Origin: Yamagishiella unicocca
Taxonomy: Eukaryota; Chlorophyta; Chlorophyceae; Chlamydomonadales; Volvocaceae
Assembly (NCBI GenBank): GCA_003116995.1
Contig: BDSL01000107.1
Location: 248,001-312,000, forward strand
Direction: 5' to 3'
DNA: 64,000 nt
The translations under genes and the position numbers were made by a program. Below are positions 1 through 10,399 of this stretch, one piece after another; positions within the stretch are counted from its first letter, which is position 1, and the number at the start of each line of letters is the position of its first letter. Under the pieces are notes generated by a model, which did not search any database, was not told the DNA's origin, and was given only the letters and a program-made list of their open reading frames with translations.

Positions 1-698
1 CGGCGCCGCCGGCGGCGGGTGCTCCGGGGCCACTGGCGGCGGAGGCGGTGATGGTGGTGGTGGTTGAGGCGCCTCCGGCGGCATTGTTAACGGTGGCCCC
101 GCCCGCGGGCTGCATGCTGCGTTGCCTGCAGCCGGTGGAAGTACGCCCGCCGGTCTCGGCAAGTGCGGTGTGTGATGGGTTCCTCGGGGCAGGGAACGCA
201 TGTCCAAGCTCTGATGAGGATGACGATGACGATGATGACGAGGGGGAACGCGGCGCAGCGGCGGGATCCAGGGAGGGCCAGGGCGGCGGAGGCAGTTTTG
301 GGCTGGGAGTCCGGGATCAGCCGGTCGCCTTCTTGGCAAGACGGCTGTGCGGGGGGCCGTTGCTGCAGGGGCAGCACGGAGCTGGAGCGCTGGTGGTGGA
401 AGGATGCGGGGGGCGCCACGAGCAGGCGGGAGGGGCCTGCGTTGTGCCGGCAATTCTGCGGCAGGGGTGTTTGGAGCTGGGTGAGGGGATAGAAGTGCCG
501 GGCGTATCGAGTTTGGTGTCCAGTGGTGATGGGCTAGCGGCGCTGGGCACAAGGCAGGGACAGGTCCTTGCGTGGGATTGCAAGCTAGGGGGGCTGGTGG
601 CCGGCTGGCAAATGCCGGAGCCCATTAGGGCGGTAGCTATGAGTGGCAGGATGTTTGTGGCTGCGGCCGGGAGGGGGGTACTGGTGGCGCAGGTATAG
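1..698 (+). CDS. 3' end of a low-complexity protein with a propeller-like C-terminus (partial)
   Basis: The frame is open from base 3 to the TAG at 696-698, so the 5' part of the gene lies outside the window. The visible product is Ala/Gly/Pro-rich, with an acidic run (SSDEDDDDDDDEGE) around base 210-250. The last 70 residues (LAALGTRQGQVLAWDCKLGG, then a short strand pattern ending AAAGRGVLVAQV) look like the closing blade of a WD40 or other beta-propeller. No catalytic motif is visible. Introns inside this piece cannot be excluded. Only about 150 bases separate its stop from the next start codon. I do not recognise the family; the propeller idea is an inference from strand periodicity and the G-x-V-x-x-W-D pattern. 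Confidence 0.55.
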   Translation, partial: APPAAGAPGPLAAEAVMVVVVEAPPAALLTVAPPAGCMLRCLQPVEVRPPVSASAVCDGFLGAGNACPSSDEDDDDDDDEGERGAAAGSREGQGGGGSFGLGVRDQPVAFLARRLCGGPLLQGQHGAGALVVEGCGGRHEQAGGACVVPAILRQGCLELGEGIEVPGVSSLVSSGDGLAALGTRQGQVLAWDCKLGGLVAGWQMPEPIRAVAMSGRMFVAAAGRGVLVAQV

Positions 699-849
699 TA
701 GAGTGAAGGAGTTACGGGACAGACGTGTGAGCGCGAAGGCCCCGTACTGGGCCGGAATCCATTTTGACGAACTGTTGAGGAAGAACGTAAACAATATGGA
801 GCTTTTGAATTGACTTACAGAGCGTATACTAGCATACACGGTCGGCAGG

Positions 850-2185
850 ATGAGGAGCTCCCTGCACAACTGCAAGGCTGCTGCCACACATCGCGTTACG
901 GTTCGCCGGCCCATTGTCTCCCTCCGGGCTGCCGCGACAGTTGTGTTAGATGCGCCGTCTACATCAAATAGGGATCACGCAAAGCAGACACTCGTAGACC
1001 TCGTTAAGTTCACTAATCGAGGCCTCGGTGTACTCACATTCCAGCGCGGGCTTATTGAAGATGCCCAGGTACCTTTGAAGGAATCGTAGTGAGGCACTTT
1101 GTTCATGTAATATCGCAAGGATAGGGCGCGGTTTGGCACCACTTGACCTGCCGCGTTAACTGTAGGTGCGCGTGGAGGGCTTCCAGGGCTCGGAGCTGGA
1201 CTTCTCGAAACTAGCTGGCAAGTGGAAGCTCATGTATACAACGGCTTCGGATGTGCTGCCAATCCTTGAGGCGGAGTATCGATTGAGCGCTGGGCCATTC
1301 AGTGGCTTCGGCCTTCCGCGGCCACTGGAGGTCGGCAACATTTACCAGCGGTTCACAAGCCCCGAGGAGGGGCTAGTTGAGAACATTATCCACTTCAAAA
1401 CGCCGGCATCGTCGCTCACGTTCACCGTGGGGGCCAGGTGGGAAGTATGCGGGGCCCTGTGGGGCCCAGCTTCGCGCCTTGCGGGTGGGGCATCTCCAGG
1501 AGGCCTAGCATGGCGGTCATGCTGGCATCATAGACGCTTGGGCCGAGGGTGAGGAAACCGAAATGCGGTGCTGGGTTTTGTTGTGGGTGTGCAAGGCACG
1601 CCACTATCAGCATCCGAAGGGCCTTGAATATTGGATCGGCCGTCTAGTGCGCGCATCATCCACCGTTGCCGTCAACATCAAGCACACATGTTTGAATCGA
1701 AGAACGCGTGAGCCAGCTTTCCCAGCCCCCCAAGTGCAGCACCTAATTTCTCCAACCAGCTCCCGCGTGGCGGGTGCTCCCCATGCCAGCGCGCTGCTGA
1801 ACCCCACTAACTCACCGGCGCACCTGGCACTTCGCACCAACTTCGCCGCCCCTCCCCTCCCAGATACGACGTCCGCAGCGGCAAGCGCATCGCACTGGTG
1901 TTTGAGGAGGCCCGGGTGGGCGAGGTGCGGATCAGTGAAGCCACGGAGGCCCTGCTCGCTCCGGCCCTCCTGCCGCGCGGCCCCTTGCAACACATGATCC
2001 TGCTCGCTCTGCGCGAGTTCCAGCTCAAGTTCCAGTTCCGTACGGCAGCGCAGCTGGCCAGCCAGGCCGTCACTCGGCGGGATAACCTGGCGGCGGGATA
2101 TCTGCTGACGTACCTGGATGAGGACATGCTGATCGGCCGGGCCATCGGTCTGGGCGGCACGTTCGTGTTCTCGCGGGAGGAGTAG
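850..2185 (+). CDS. Plastid lipid-associated protein / fibrillin (PAP_fibrillin family)
   Basis: Three exons, 850-1068, 1166-1437 and 1864-2185, give a 270-aa protein; splice phases 0 and 2 agree. Residues 1-40 are basic and Ser/Ala-rich with almost no acidic residues, as expected of a chloroplast transit peptide. The fibrillin core follows: LAGKWKLMYTTASD near residue 90, a central stretch NIYQRFTSPEEGLVENIIHF, and the typical C-terminus YLDEDMLIGR followed by a Gly-rich strand and FVFSREE. Fibrillins are lipocalin-like proteins of plastoglobules, thylakoids or the algal eyespot; they bind lipids or prenylquinones and some support plastoquinone synthesis. Which subfamily this is cannot be decided here. 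The ATG at 850 is the first in frame and yields the transit peptide. Confidence 0.9.
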
Positions 2186-3295
2186 GAGTAGAGGGACTGA
2201 CGGGAGTTGCGAGCTGGCCCGTGCAATGCGGCTTAAAGAGTGGTTGCGGAAGATTGACACTTGAAGAGTGTGGTCCTTCTACAGTTCGCGTACAGGTCGC
2301 GTACGGTTCGCGTACGGTGGACGTCAGGACTCGGAGGTGTGTATGTGCTGGCCTTGGCTTGTTACGATAGCACATAGCAGGAGTGACTGGTGAGTGGCTT
2401 GAGGCGGCGCGAGAGGCAGACCGTATTCTTTTGCGGACGTCTAACGCCGCAGCTTTAATATTTGGTACCGCGCTACCGCTCTTCGCAGTCCGTTGCTGGC
2501 AAATGCCGGCAGTGCTGCTAAGCATGAGGACGGCGGTGTACTGTTGCTGGTTCATGGATGCACAATTGCACGTGTCGAAGAAGGCTGGGTCGCGTAGGAA
2601 GGGCGAGTACCATGTATAGTATCCCTGCGCGTGGTCTGGCCGAATAGCGAATACTATGGGTCGTGGAAGCCAGGGTATAACTGACACGCCCCTTGGGGCC
2701 CGACGTTGACCCCGCGTGTGTACGACTTGCTACGCGACGTGTCCTTGGAACCTAGTGTTAAAAGTTCGTGTTGCTGTCTGTGCCATCTTATGACGACGTT
2801 ATTTCGGTGGCATCCCACGCCAAACCGGCACCCAAGCGTTTCCGTTACTTCGGTATTTTTAGCGTTTGATGTCTCCTATCACTGCTCCGCTGCGCCACCG
2901 GCCCGTGCAGCCCACACAGCGGTCGTCAGAGAAACAAATAGATGCGGTGGACAAAGCACCAGACTTATTGGGTGGGCGAAAGGGGTCAGCTCTGGTCCGC
3001 TGGGACCCTTTGGAATGCAAGGGTAAGACTGGGGGTAAGGGGGTTCGTGCACTGTAGAGCTTCACACTTCGTAGTCTAACGCACGGCGATAGGTGCGACT
3101 TGTGGAAGCTGTATGTGGAGGCTGCCACGGCGGAAACTGCCTTCGCGTCCGTAGATCTACCTGTACAACAAATTGCGCGCTTCTGCTGGGCAACCATGCC
3201 AGGCACGCATAATTGCCGACGAATCTTCTCCGCCAATAACAGTTTACTGCATAAGAAAAACGGTTGTCGCGCGGAGGCTGCAGAGTCTGTTCCAG
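2186..3295. other. Intergenic: fibrillin 3' region and promoter side of the SELENOF-like gene
   Basis: No frame here has convincing codon bias or family similarity. GC content is visibly lower than in flanking exons. It contains a short direct repeat of the type cgtacg/gttcgcgtac around 2280-2320. I see no further gene. Confidence 0.5.
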
Positions 3296-4028
3296 ATGTT
3301 GCTCCTTTTCTTAATCTTCGCTCTTTCAGCTACCGCACTTGCAAAGGAGACAACATGTGATAAATTAGGGTAAGTAGCCAGATCAAAGCCTTTGCCAAAA
3401 TGGCGACAGGCCGCATAGATTACACTCGTTAGCATTCGCAGACCGGCCGGTTTGAAGGCCTGCGCTCATGGTTTCGTGTCACGGCCTCTTACTTTCAGGT
3501 TCACGGGGGACCAAGTATGCAGCGACTGCGACGTGTTGGCACAGTACGTCAAGGACGCAGAGCTGGTCGCCGACTGCAAAAAGTGCTGTACCAAGGATGC
3601 TGTTAGCGCCAAGTACACTAAGGCGGAGCTGATCATAGACCAATGGCGTGCCAAGTAGGTACCTGCCTGCCATCGGGAGTGGCATGAGAAGGGGTTGCAA
3701 GGGGCTGGTCCTCTGTCCTCTGCCTGTCCTCTGCAGCCTCCACAGCACAATTGACGCAGCTTGGCATCCCCCCTGAACCTCCCCGCCATCCCCAACCCTC
3801 TGCAGCTCGCTGCCCCAAGTCAAGGACTTCATCGACAAGCGGGCAAAGTCTTACTCACCGCAGCTCAAGGTATTGTACTCCAACAGCGGCGCCCCGCGGC
3901 TGCGGATGATCGGGCCGGACGGCACGGAGACTGTGCGCATCGACAACTGGAAGGCGTCAAACATTGCGGAGTTTCTGGACGAGCGACTCGAACGCACGGG
4001 CGCCATCGGCGGCGCAGCATCAGCTTAA
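3296..4028 (+). CDS. SEP15: SELENOF/Sep15-like ER thioredoxin-fold protein lacking the CxU/CxC motif
   Basis: Exons 3296-3369, 3499-3654 and 3806-4028 encode 150 aa (phases 2 and 2). Residues 1-16 form a hydrophobic signal peptide (MLLLFLIFALSATALA). The Cys-rich N-terminal module follows (TCDKLGF, VCSDCDVL, DCKKCC), which in animal SELENOF binds UDP-glucose:glycoprotein glucosyltransferase in the ER. The C-terminal thioredoxin-like domain is recognisable as LPQVKDFIDKRAKSYSPQLK, then GPDGTETVRIDNWK and ending FLDERLERTGA. Animal SELENOF has a Cys-Gly-Sec motif just before the PQV segment. Here the aligned residues are Asp-Gln-Trp, so no redox-active Cys or Sec remains in this model. The second donor, GTAGGT at 3655, directly precedes an in-frame TAG that is removed by splicing. 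Likely a folding or quality-control accessory protein without oxidoreductase activity. Confidence 0.8.
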
Positions 4029-5032
4029 CAAATCCCGTGGCAGCGATACCACTGGCCAGCTGAGGGTCTCGGCGTCAGCGCAGCCAGCTTTCTGTCCGCA
4101 GCGGTGCCGGTTGCTTGGGAGAAGCGGCGGGGGTATGTCGTATGTGGCACCTCACAGCTGTCGGGCGCTAGTCGGGGTGCGCCGTGTGTTTTGTTTGCGC
4201 AGCTGCGGCTGCCTTCGGCGCGCACTCTGTGCCGTAAGGATGGCGGGTGGGTTCGAAATCCGATTGCGATACGATGCGCAGAAGCGAGCGAGAGGGTTCC
4301 GGATTTGCGTATGGGGCTCCATGGGGCTCATTGGGTGACTTCTGCAGCTCGAGCCGGGTGTATGCAAGGAGCTCCGGTGTCGAGGTGCCAGGTCGGGCAG
4401 CCCTTCTGGGTATTTGCTGGGTCCGCTGGGAGAATGGTGTCGAATTGAAGCCAAGGATACGGTTAGCGACCGGGATGCTAGGCGTCTGAGCTCGCTCGCT
4501 GTCTACCGCTGCATCACTCCCTAGACCTGCGGAGTTGATATGTAAGTCACGCGGCCGGTCTGGATGTCCCAAACCAGGATATAGCGACGAGCCACTTCCG
4601 GGCACTGGGCAGCGATGCACGCCGCCAGCCATGACTTGATACACCAGTACGGTAAAGCCACGTGTGTTGTACACCGTAGGAAAAAGGAGGAATATAACAC
4701 CGGGGCCAGGCATGTTGGCGGAAATCCGCGAAGACGAGCTTGTTTGGCCAAGGCCTGCCTCCCCCCCTTCGCCGCTGTCACCATACAGGCCCTCCCTCCT
4801 AGCCCGGTTTTCCTTTCGTACACGGGTTTTCCTTGCAAGCCTCCTATTAGCGGCGCCAGTTCGGTTTGCTCGTGCGCGTGATGTGTGCCGTACGACCCAT
4901 CGCACCGTAATCGGCCGCGCCAAAAGCGTGGATCCATGCACCGTCCCTCAACACACCTGCCCAGCCCTCCCTCTGCGATAGCCATTCGTCCGCAGCCGCG
5001 ATATCGTATATCCCGAGCTCCCAAAGGCGGTG
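4029..5032. other. Intergenic between convergent genes
   Basis: 3' flanks of the SELENOF-like gene (+) and of the unknown gene ending at 5033 (-). A TGTAA element near 4541 could serve as poly(A) signal for the former. A long minus-strand open frame exists (4168-4941), but it has no codon bias or recognisable domain and I treat it as non-coding. Confidence 0.45.
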
Positions 5033-8000
5033 CTACAGCCAGCCTGCAGTCCCGACCTCCGCCCTGCCACCGCCTGCGACGCCGACCTCGTCCCCGCTCG
5101 TCGCTCCTTCGGTTCCCGCCACCGCTGCCTCCGTCGCAGCCGCCGGCAGCAGCTCCGCCAGCAGATCCTCGTTAGCCCGCAGGGCGGCGGCGGCCTCGCG
5201 CTTCGCGCCGGTGATGCGGTCCCGCAGCATGGGGTTGTCCAGCCGCACCAGGCGGTTGGACAGGAGAGCGGAGCGCACCCGCTGGTCCATCACCTCGTCC
5301 CGCATGGCGCGCGCCTCCAGGATCATCTGCGGGGACAGTGCGGCATGGTGGGTGGGCAGGGGAACGGCGGGGTGATCGTGATCCTTTATTGCGGGTGCCG
5401 CCCTGCCAATCACCCAACCACATGCAACCTGCAGCGCTTCCACTAGGGGATGGGTGCTGACACCCCGCACTCAGCGACCTACGCAACACGTCCCGAAAGC
5501 GCCCAAATCATGTCCCTGATTGCAATGCCTCCCGCATCCCCAATCAACGCCGGCCCCACCAGGCGGCCTCCAAACCACCCGGGCACTTCCACACACACCC
5601 AGCCCTCATGCCCAACATGCACCATACAACCCCTGCGCACCATTTCTAGTGCCTTGATTGGGTCTCCAAGGCTGACTGCCAGGCACACGTTTGAGGGGCC
5701 GGACGACGGCTCCAGACCGGCCGAGGCGGCGGCCGGCAGGAACCCGCTGCCTGTGCCGCCTCCGGGGTGGCTCGCCCAGGTTGGCCGGGACACAGACAGC
5801 GGCTGCGTGGGAGCACTCGCAGTCGGCGGGATGACGCGGGGTGCAGCTGCCGCAGAGGCGAGAGCGGCGGGCGCTGAGTAGGCGGGTTGGGTTCCAACGG
5901 AGGGAACGGCTGGCGGCGCCGCAAGCGCAGGAGTGAAGCTTGGTGGCGGCGTGGACGCTGGCACCGCCTGTACGGAGAAGCCAGGAGCGGTGGCTGCGCC
6001 GGATGCCGCACCTGCAGGGGTGCTTGTGGAGCTGGGGGCGAGCGTAAGGACCGGCTGGGGAGCAGTGGCGCTGGAGCTGGCGGTGGCGGCGGCGGCGGTG
6101 GCAGCTGCGGCGCCGGGGACTCCGTCGGAGTTGCCCATAGGTTCGGGGCCAGTGGGCGACAAGCCGCCCCCGGTCTTGGGAACTAGGCGGAGTCCCAGGC
6201 TGGGTGCTGGCGACAGCACTGCAGGTGCTGGTGCCGCCGGTGCGGGATGCGGCAATGTAAGGGCAGCTCCGGGTGCTGACAGCGCGGGCACAGTGGCCGC
6301 TTCCGCTGCTGCTGCAGGTCCGTTTGGCGCGCCGCTGGGCCCCGTCAGGGCGCTGTTGGTAGCACTGGCAGCGGCCAGCTGCTGATGCGGTCGTGAGGGG
6401 GTCGAGGCGGAGGACTGCTGCGGTGGCTGCTGCTGTTGCGGTGACGGCAGGGGCAGCCTCGCATGCGGTCCGTCAGGATGGGGAGCAGGCAGGAGCGGGC
6501 TCGCTGGCGTCGATGCGGCTGCGGCACAGGCCGGACCCACGCCTCCGCCGCCCGCTTGCGCCGGGGACAACAGCGCCGCCGGCGCAGTACGTCCCGCCCC
6601 CCCTGGCGGTCCCGCGGCTCCACTACTTGCCGGTCCAAGCGCCGGGGCTGGCTGTGCTGCTTCGCCCGCAGGAGCTGCGCTCACAGCGTTTACCGCAGCG
6701 GCGGCGACAGCGCCGCGTACGGTACCGGCTGGACCAACATGATGTAACGGCTGCTGCGGCGACGCCACTGGCGGTGGTACGCCTCCCAGGCGGCCGTTGG
6801 AAGCCGACCCAGACAGGGCTTGCGGCTGCGGCTGATGTTGGGCACCTGCTTGCAGGGCTGCAGGCGGGGTCGAGATGCGGTATGCAGTCCCGAGGCCGGT
6901 ACCTGAGAACCGGCGCTGCCCGGCAGGGCCCAGCTGCAAGGGCCTCGAGGCGGTTGATAGAGGTAGCGGCCCCGTAACACCACTGCCTGTGCTGGCGCCG
7001 CCGCTGGCGCCGGGTGTGATGAAGGCCGCCGCGGGCGCCGCTGCCGCTGCTGGGGTTGTTGGCGGTGGGGTCTCCCTCTGCGCCCCTGGACCCGAACCAG
7101 CCTGCTGCTTCTGGGGCTGCTTGTGCTGCTGCGGCTGCTGGGCTCGCGAGGGTGGCGGCGCTGCCGTTGCTACCGGCAGCGGAGCGAACGGCGTGCGCAC
7201 TGCCGTTCTCGCTGCGCCCAAGGCCTGCCGCTGCTGCGACGTCTGCTGGGGCGTCTGCTGGGGCGTTTGCTGCGGCGTCTGCTGGGGCATCTGCTGGGGC
7301 GTCTGCTGGGGCGTCTGCTGGGGCGTCTGCTGGGGTGTCTGGTGCTGGGTCTGCTGCTGTATCTGCTGCGGCGTCTGGTGCGGTGTTTTCTGCTGCGGCG
7401 TCTGGTGCGGTGTCTGCTGCCGTAGCTGCTGCTGTAGCTGGGGCAGCGACGATCGATTCGGAGTTGTCATCTTGTTGCCGTCACTGGGCTGGGCGGCGTC
7501 ATTGACGGTGGCAGCCGTCGGCATATGAGGGTCGGCGTCAGGGTCTCCATTGGGACCCGCCTGGGATCGCAGCCCAGCGAGCGGCAGTGCCTCCGCCGAT
7601 AAGGAGGTGGCGTCTGAAGGTACGAGGTGGGAGAAGGGGGCGGTCGTAGGGCGCTGAGGCGGGGGCGGTACGTCGTGACTAGGCGCCGTCCGCGGGGCCT
7701 GGCTAGCAGCTGGTACGGCAGGGGGCTCGGGGCCTGGCTGGGAGGGCTGCGCTGTTGGTATTGCGGGCGCCGTTTCCCTGCGGAAGTGGGTGAAGGCCGT
7801 GAGGCGGGCGCGGCAGCAGGCGGTGATGTCAAGGCGGTGAAGGGGTTTAGGGTTCCAAGGTGGTGTTGCGGCGGTGATCGGCGCGGCGGTGATCGGCGTC
7901 GTGTGCAGGAAGGGAAGTCGGGAGGCGGGTGGGCGGAGGCTTCCACTGGATCCAACCGGGTTCTATATGCGCTGCCGAAAAGCGCAAGAAAGCGTCCACC

Positions 8001-9735
8001 TTTTTTCGTTTGGACGCTTTCTTGCCGTGCAGTATACCTTACCCCGTTCTGAGCTCCGCACTCCGCGCCAAACCTTCTAACTGCCCTTGCGACCCATTTG
8101 TGGTAGCCCTGTTTGCGACCAAATTTGTGGTAGCCCCGTTTGTGACCAATTTGTGGTAGCCCCGTTTGTGACCAATTTGTGGTGGCCCTGTTTTGCGACC
8201 CGCTACAGCACCATACAACAAAGCCTTGCCCCCTCCGCTTCCCATGCGCATTGGCCCCCTTACCCAGCAGCAGGCGGCGCATCCGCGTCGTAACCAGCAG
8301 CCGCGTTGCCCAGCATAGCGTCAGGCGCATCTGCGCCCGGGTTGAACTCGTGCTCCAGGTACGCCGACCCGTGGGTCGCAAGTGCCGCCGGCACCAGGGC
8401 ACCAACGGGAGCAGCAGCAACAGTAGCGCGACCAGCATCTGCTTCCTGAGGCTTGGCAGTGCCGTACTCGAGCAAGGCTGTCGTACATGGTACTTCGTGG
8501 CTGCCAGCGGCGTTGACGGCGGCGCCAGCGCCGCAGCTCGGGTTCGCTGCCTCCACCGCCGCCTCACACAGCACGCCTCCGCTTCCGGATGCCTCGGGGC
8601 CCTGATCCTGCGGCTGAGCGTCCACCATCGCCACATCCTCTGCCGTCGCCGCATCCTCTACCATCGCCACATCCTCTACCGCCGCCAAGTGATGCACTTG
8701 CGCTCCGAGATCGCGTCCCTGCTGCATCGGGGCCAGTTCGTGCGCGCCGCCGTCCTCCGCCGCCTCAGCCGCGGCGTCGTCCTGCAGCATCAGGTCCTCA
8801 TCATCCGCCGCGTCTGCGGATACGACATAACAGAGGCGAGGCAAGACGGCGTGAGCGATGCCTCCCTAACACAAAGGAGAGGGATCGCGGACGTGAAGGC
8901 ATGAGTTCGTGAGCCCGAGAAGACAAGGCATCAACACTGCCATCGCAAGCAGGTCAGGGGGCTAGCCGTCGAAACCCACATGGCTGATGAGGTGCTCGGG
9001 CGCAGTCGAAGCCTTAACGCCCAAACACCTCGTCTCATTTACGCGTAAACGAGCCGGCCCCAGCACTCCTCAAGCTCCTTCACCCAGCCTCGCTTTACTT
9101 CCGGCCCCAACATTCCCAGTCTAGGCATTAGTAAATTTAGAATGCGACGCACTACGCCGCGTACCGTCAATCATGGCCGCGTCTTCGCCGAGGCTGCGGC
9201 CGGCCTGTCCCGCGGCAGCAGCGGTCGTGATGATGGCGGCAGGCGCGGAGGTGATGGGTGCCGGAGGCGCTGTCGCCAGCGGGGCTGCGCTCAAGTCCAT
9301 CTCCAGGTCAACGTTGAACTCCTTGAAGAAGTCATCATCGTCATCGTCCATCGGCCTGCTGGGTTTGCTCTTGGGCTTGCTCGAGAGCGCAGTTGGAGCC
9401 CTGCAGCGGCAGGTGGGTTCAGGCAAATCAGCGCCATATCACGTATGCGCGGCAGCCTTTATTTGGTGGTGCCTGATGGTATATATGGTGCTTGGGGGCG
9501 GGCTCCTGCCAACGTCAAACGGCGTGAGGACATAGCTCGCGTAAGCGCGTGAACTTACTTGCGCTTGCCGAGCGCGGAGGCGCTTGCTCCGCCCTGACCA
9601 GCCTTTTGAAAGATGTCGCCATCGTCTCCTGAGGGTAACGAGCATGATGGGAGGGGTGCGAGCACTGTTCGACGGCGGAACTGGGGTTCAAGGTGCTCAT
9701 CCCGACGCGGGCTCACCATCATCAAAGAACCCCAT
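5033..9735 (-). CDS. 1101-aa acidic and Gln/Pro/Ala-rich protein, function unknown
   Basis: Six exons in transcription order: 9735-9717, 9628-9559, 9400-9165, 8813-8264, 7777-5641, 5326-5033. Phases 1, 2, 1, 2 and 0 match throughout and give 1101 aa. The N-terminus is acidic (MGFFDDGDDGDIFQKAG), followed by a basic KRK/KPKSKP patch, an Asp run before FFKEFNVDLEMD, then an acidic Ala/Glu/Asp region. The large fifth exon is Gln/Pro/Thr/Ala-rich with a TPQQ repeat. The C-terminal about 110 residues are different: a charged, probably helical segment (ALEMMILEARAMRDEVMDQR, then LVRLDNPMLRDRITGAKREA) with normal complexity, likely the only folded part. No known domain is recognised. Acidic patches plus Q-rich tracts would suit a transcription or chromatin co-regulator, but that is a guess. 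The exon 3 donor (GTACGC, 9164) is the weakest join; otherwise exon 3 could read on to a stop at 9121. Confidence 0.6.
7239..7430 (-). repeat. Coding TPQQ repeat (12-base unit)
   Basis: A 12-base unit (ctgctggggcgt on the plus strand) repeats with substitutions inside exon 5 of the preceding gene. It encodes iterated Thr-Pro-Gln-Gln with TPHQ and MPQQ variants. Such a tract expands by slippage and is expected to be length-polymorphic. Confidence 0.85.
7984..8025. repeat. Perfect 15-bp inverted repeat inside an intron
   Basis: The arm gcaagaaagcgtcca (7984-7998) is exactly complementary to 8011-8025, with a 12-base T-rich spacer. It lies in intron 4 of the minus-strand unknown gene. It may be a relic of a small mobile element or an RNA hairpin. 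Confidence 0.85.
8089..8200. repeat. Intronic tandem repeat, about 26-bp unit, 4 copies
   Basis: The unit gtgaccaatttgtggtagcc followed by ccgttt occurs about four times with few substitutions. It sits in the same intron as the inverted repeat at 7984. Confidence 0.85.
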
Positions 9736-10399
9736 CTTGAGTTAGGAGAACTTTCTCCTAGGAAGTGCTGATCTAAGGGAATGGGAAGGACGTGCTACGC
9801 GAAAATTGATGTCGAAAGGGATTTGCGGAATGCGAGATCCAAAATTTCGCGCGCGAATCCGCGTGGCATGACCCGCATGACCCATGGGCGGCTGACTGCA
9901 CCATCTTATGTTCTTGCAAGCCGCAGCCAGCGCCCTTACCAAATCTGTGCTGTAATGAAACTGAAAGTCCGTCAGGTGCGGTGGCTTGGCTTGCATCAAG
10001 CGTAATCGGATTGAGCCTTGACGGCGCGAATCTAGCGACATCACCTCAGCAGCAAAACGTCGCTTCCACGCCATTCCCGCAGCTGCATCTTCGATTTCCC
10101 TCGCATCGTTGCGCCCATCTAAAGGGTCTCTTCAACCGCCAGCTTCGTTCTCGAGCGGCGCCGGAGCGCCCCGGCTTGCTCCCCCGCGTGCGCCTCAGCG
10201 AATCGGTAAGCAACGCCGCTATCCTGCATCTTCACCTTCCCATTCCTTTCCCTTTGGTTGAGGCCTGTCGATCGTATCTTAATTTCTTGCCGCTCGCTTT
10301 CCTCTTCATCCTTTCCTCGCTGGTTTCAGGTGTCGCACTCCAGCAGGTTCCAGACCGCGCTGCCCGCGGCACGGGGCCGAGCTCCTGCCGCTGTCCTCT
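9736..10399. promoter_or_regulatory. Divergent intergenic region
   Basis: Lies between the start codon of the minus-strand unknown gene (9735) and the modelled start of the large plus-strand gene (10400). The right part (about 10060-10400) has a pyrimidine-rich acceptor (ttcag at about 10330) and partly good codon bias, so it may hold a 5' exon of the large gene. No defined promoter motif is claimed. Confidence 0.4.

Noticed and set aside
3656..3658. TAG read as a recoded amino acid in the Sep15-like gene
   Set aside because: Selenocysteine is encoded by TGA, and a GT donor overlaps the TAG; splicing explains it.
4240..4270. tRNA-like T-loop sequence (ggttcgaaatcc)
   Set aside because: No matching acceptor stem or anticodon arm nearby.
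4168..4941. 257-codon minus-strand open frame between two convergent genes
   Set aside because: No codon bias, no domain, and it spans sequence expected to be 3' UTR of both neighbours.
8179..8904. 241-codon plus-strand frame opposite the minus-strand unknown gene
   Set aside because: Antisense to a better supported exon (8264-8813) and to its intron; composition is Arg/His/Leu-rich as expected for antisense GC-rich DNA.
9121..9735. A separate small gene (122 aa) ending at TAG 9121
   Set aside because: Possible, but using the donor at 9164 gives an in-phase continuation with matching acidic composition (AAMID then DAADDEDL), so one longer gene was preferred.
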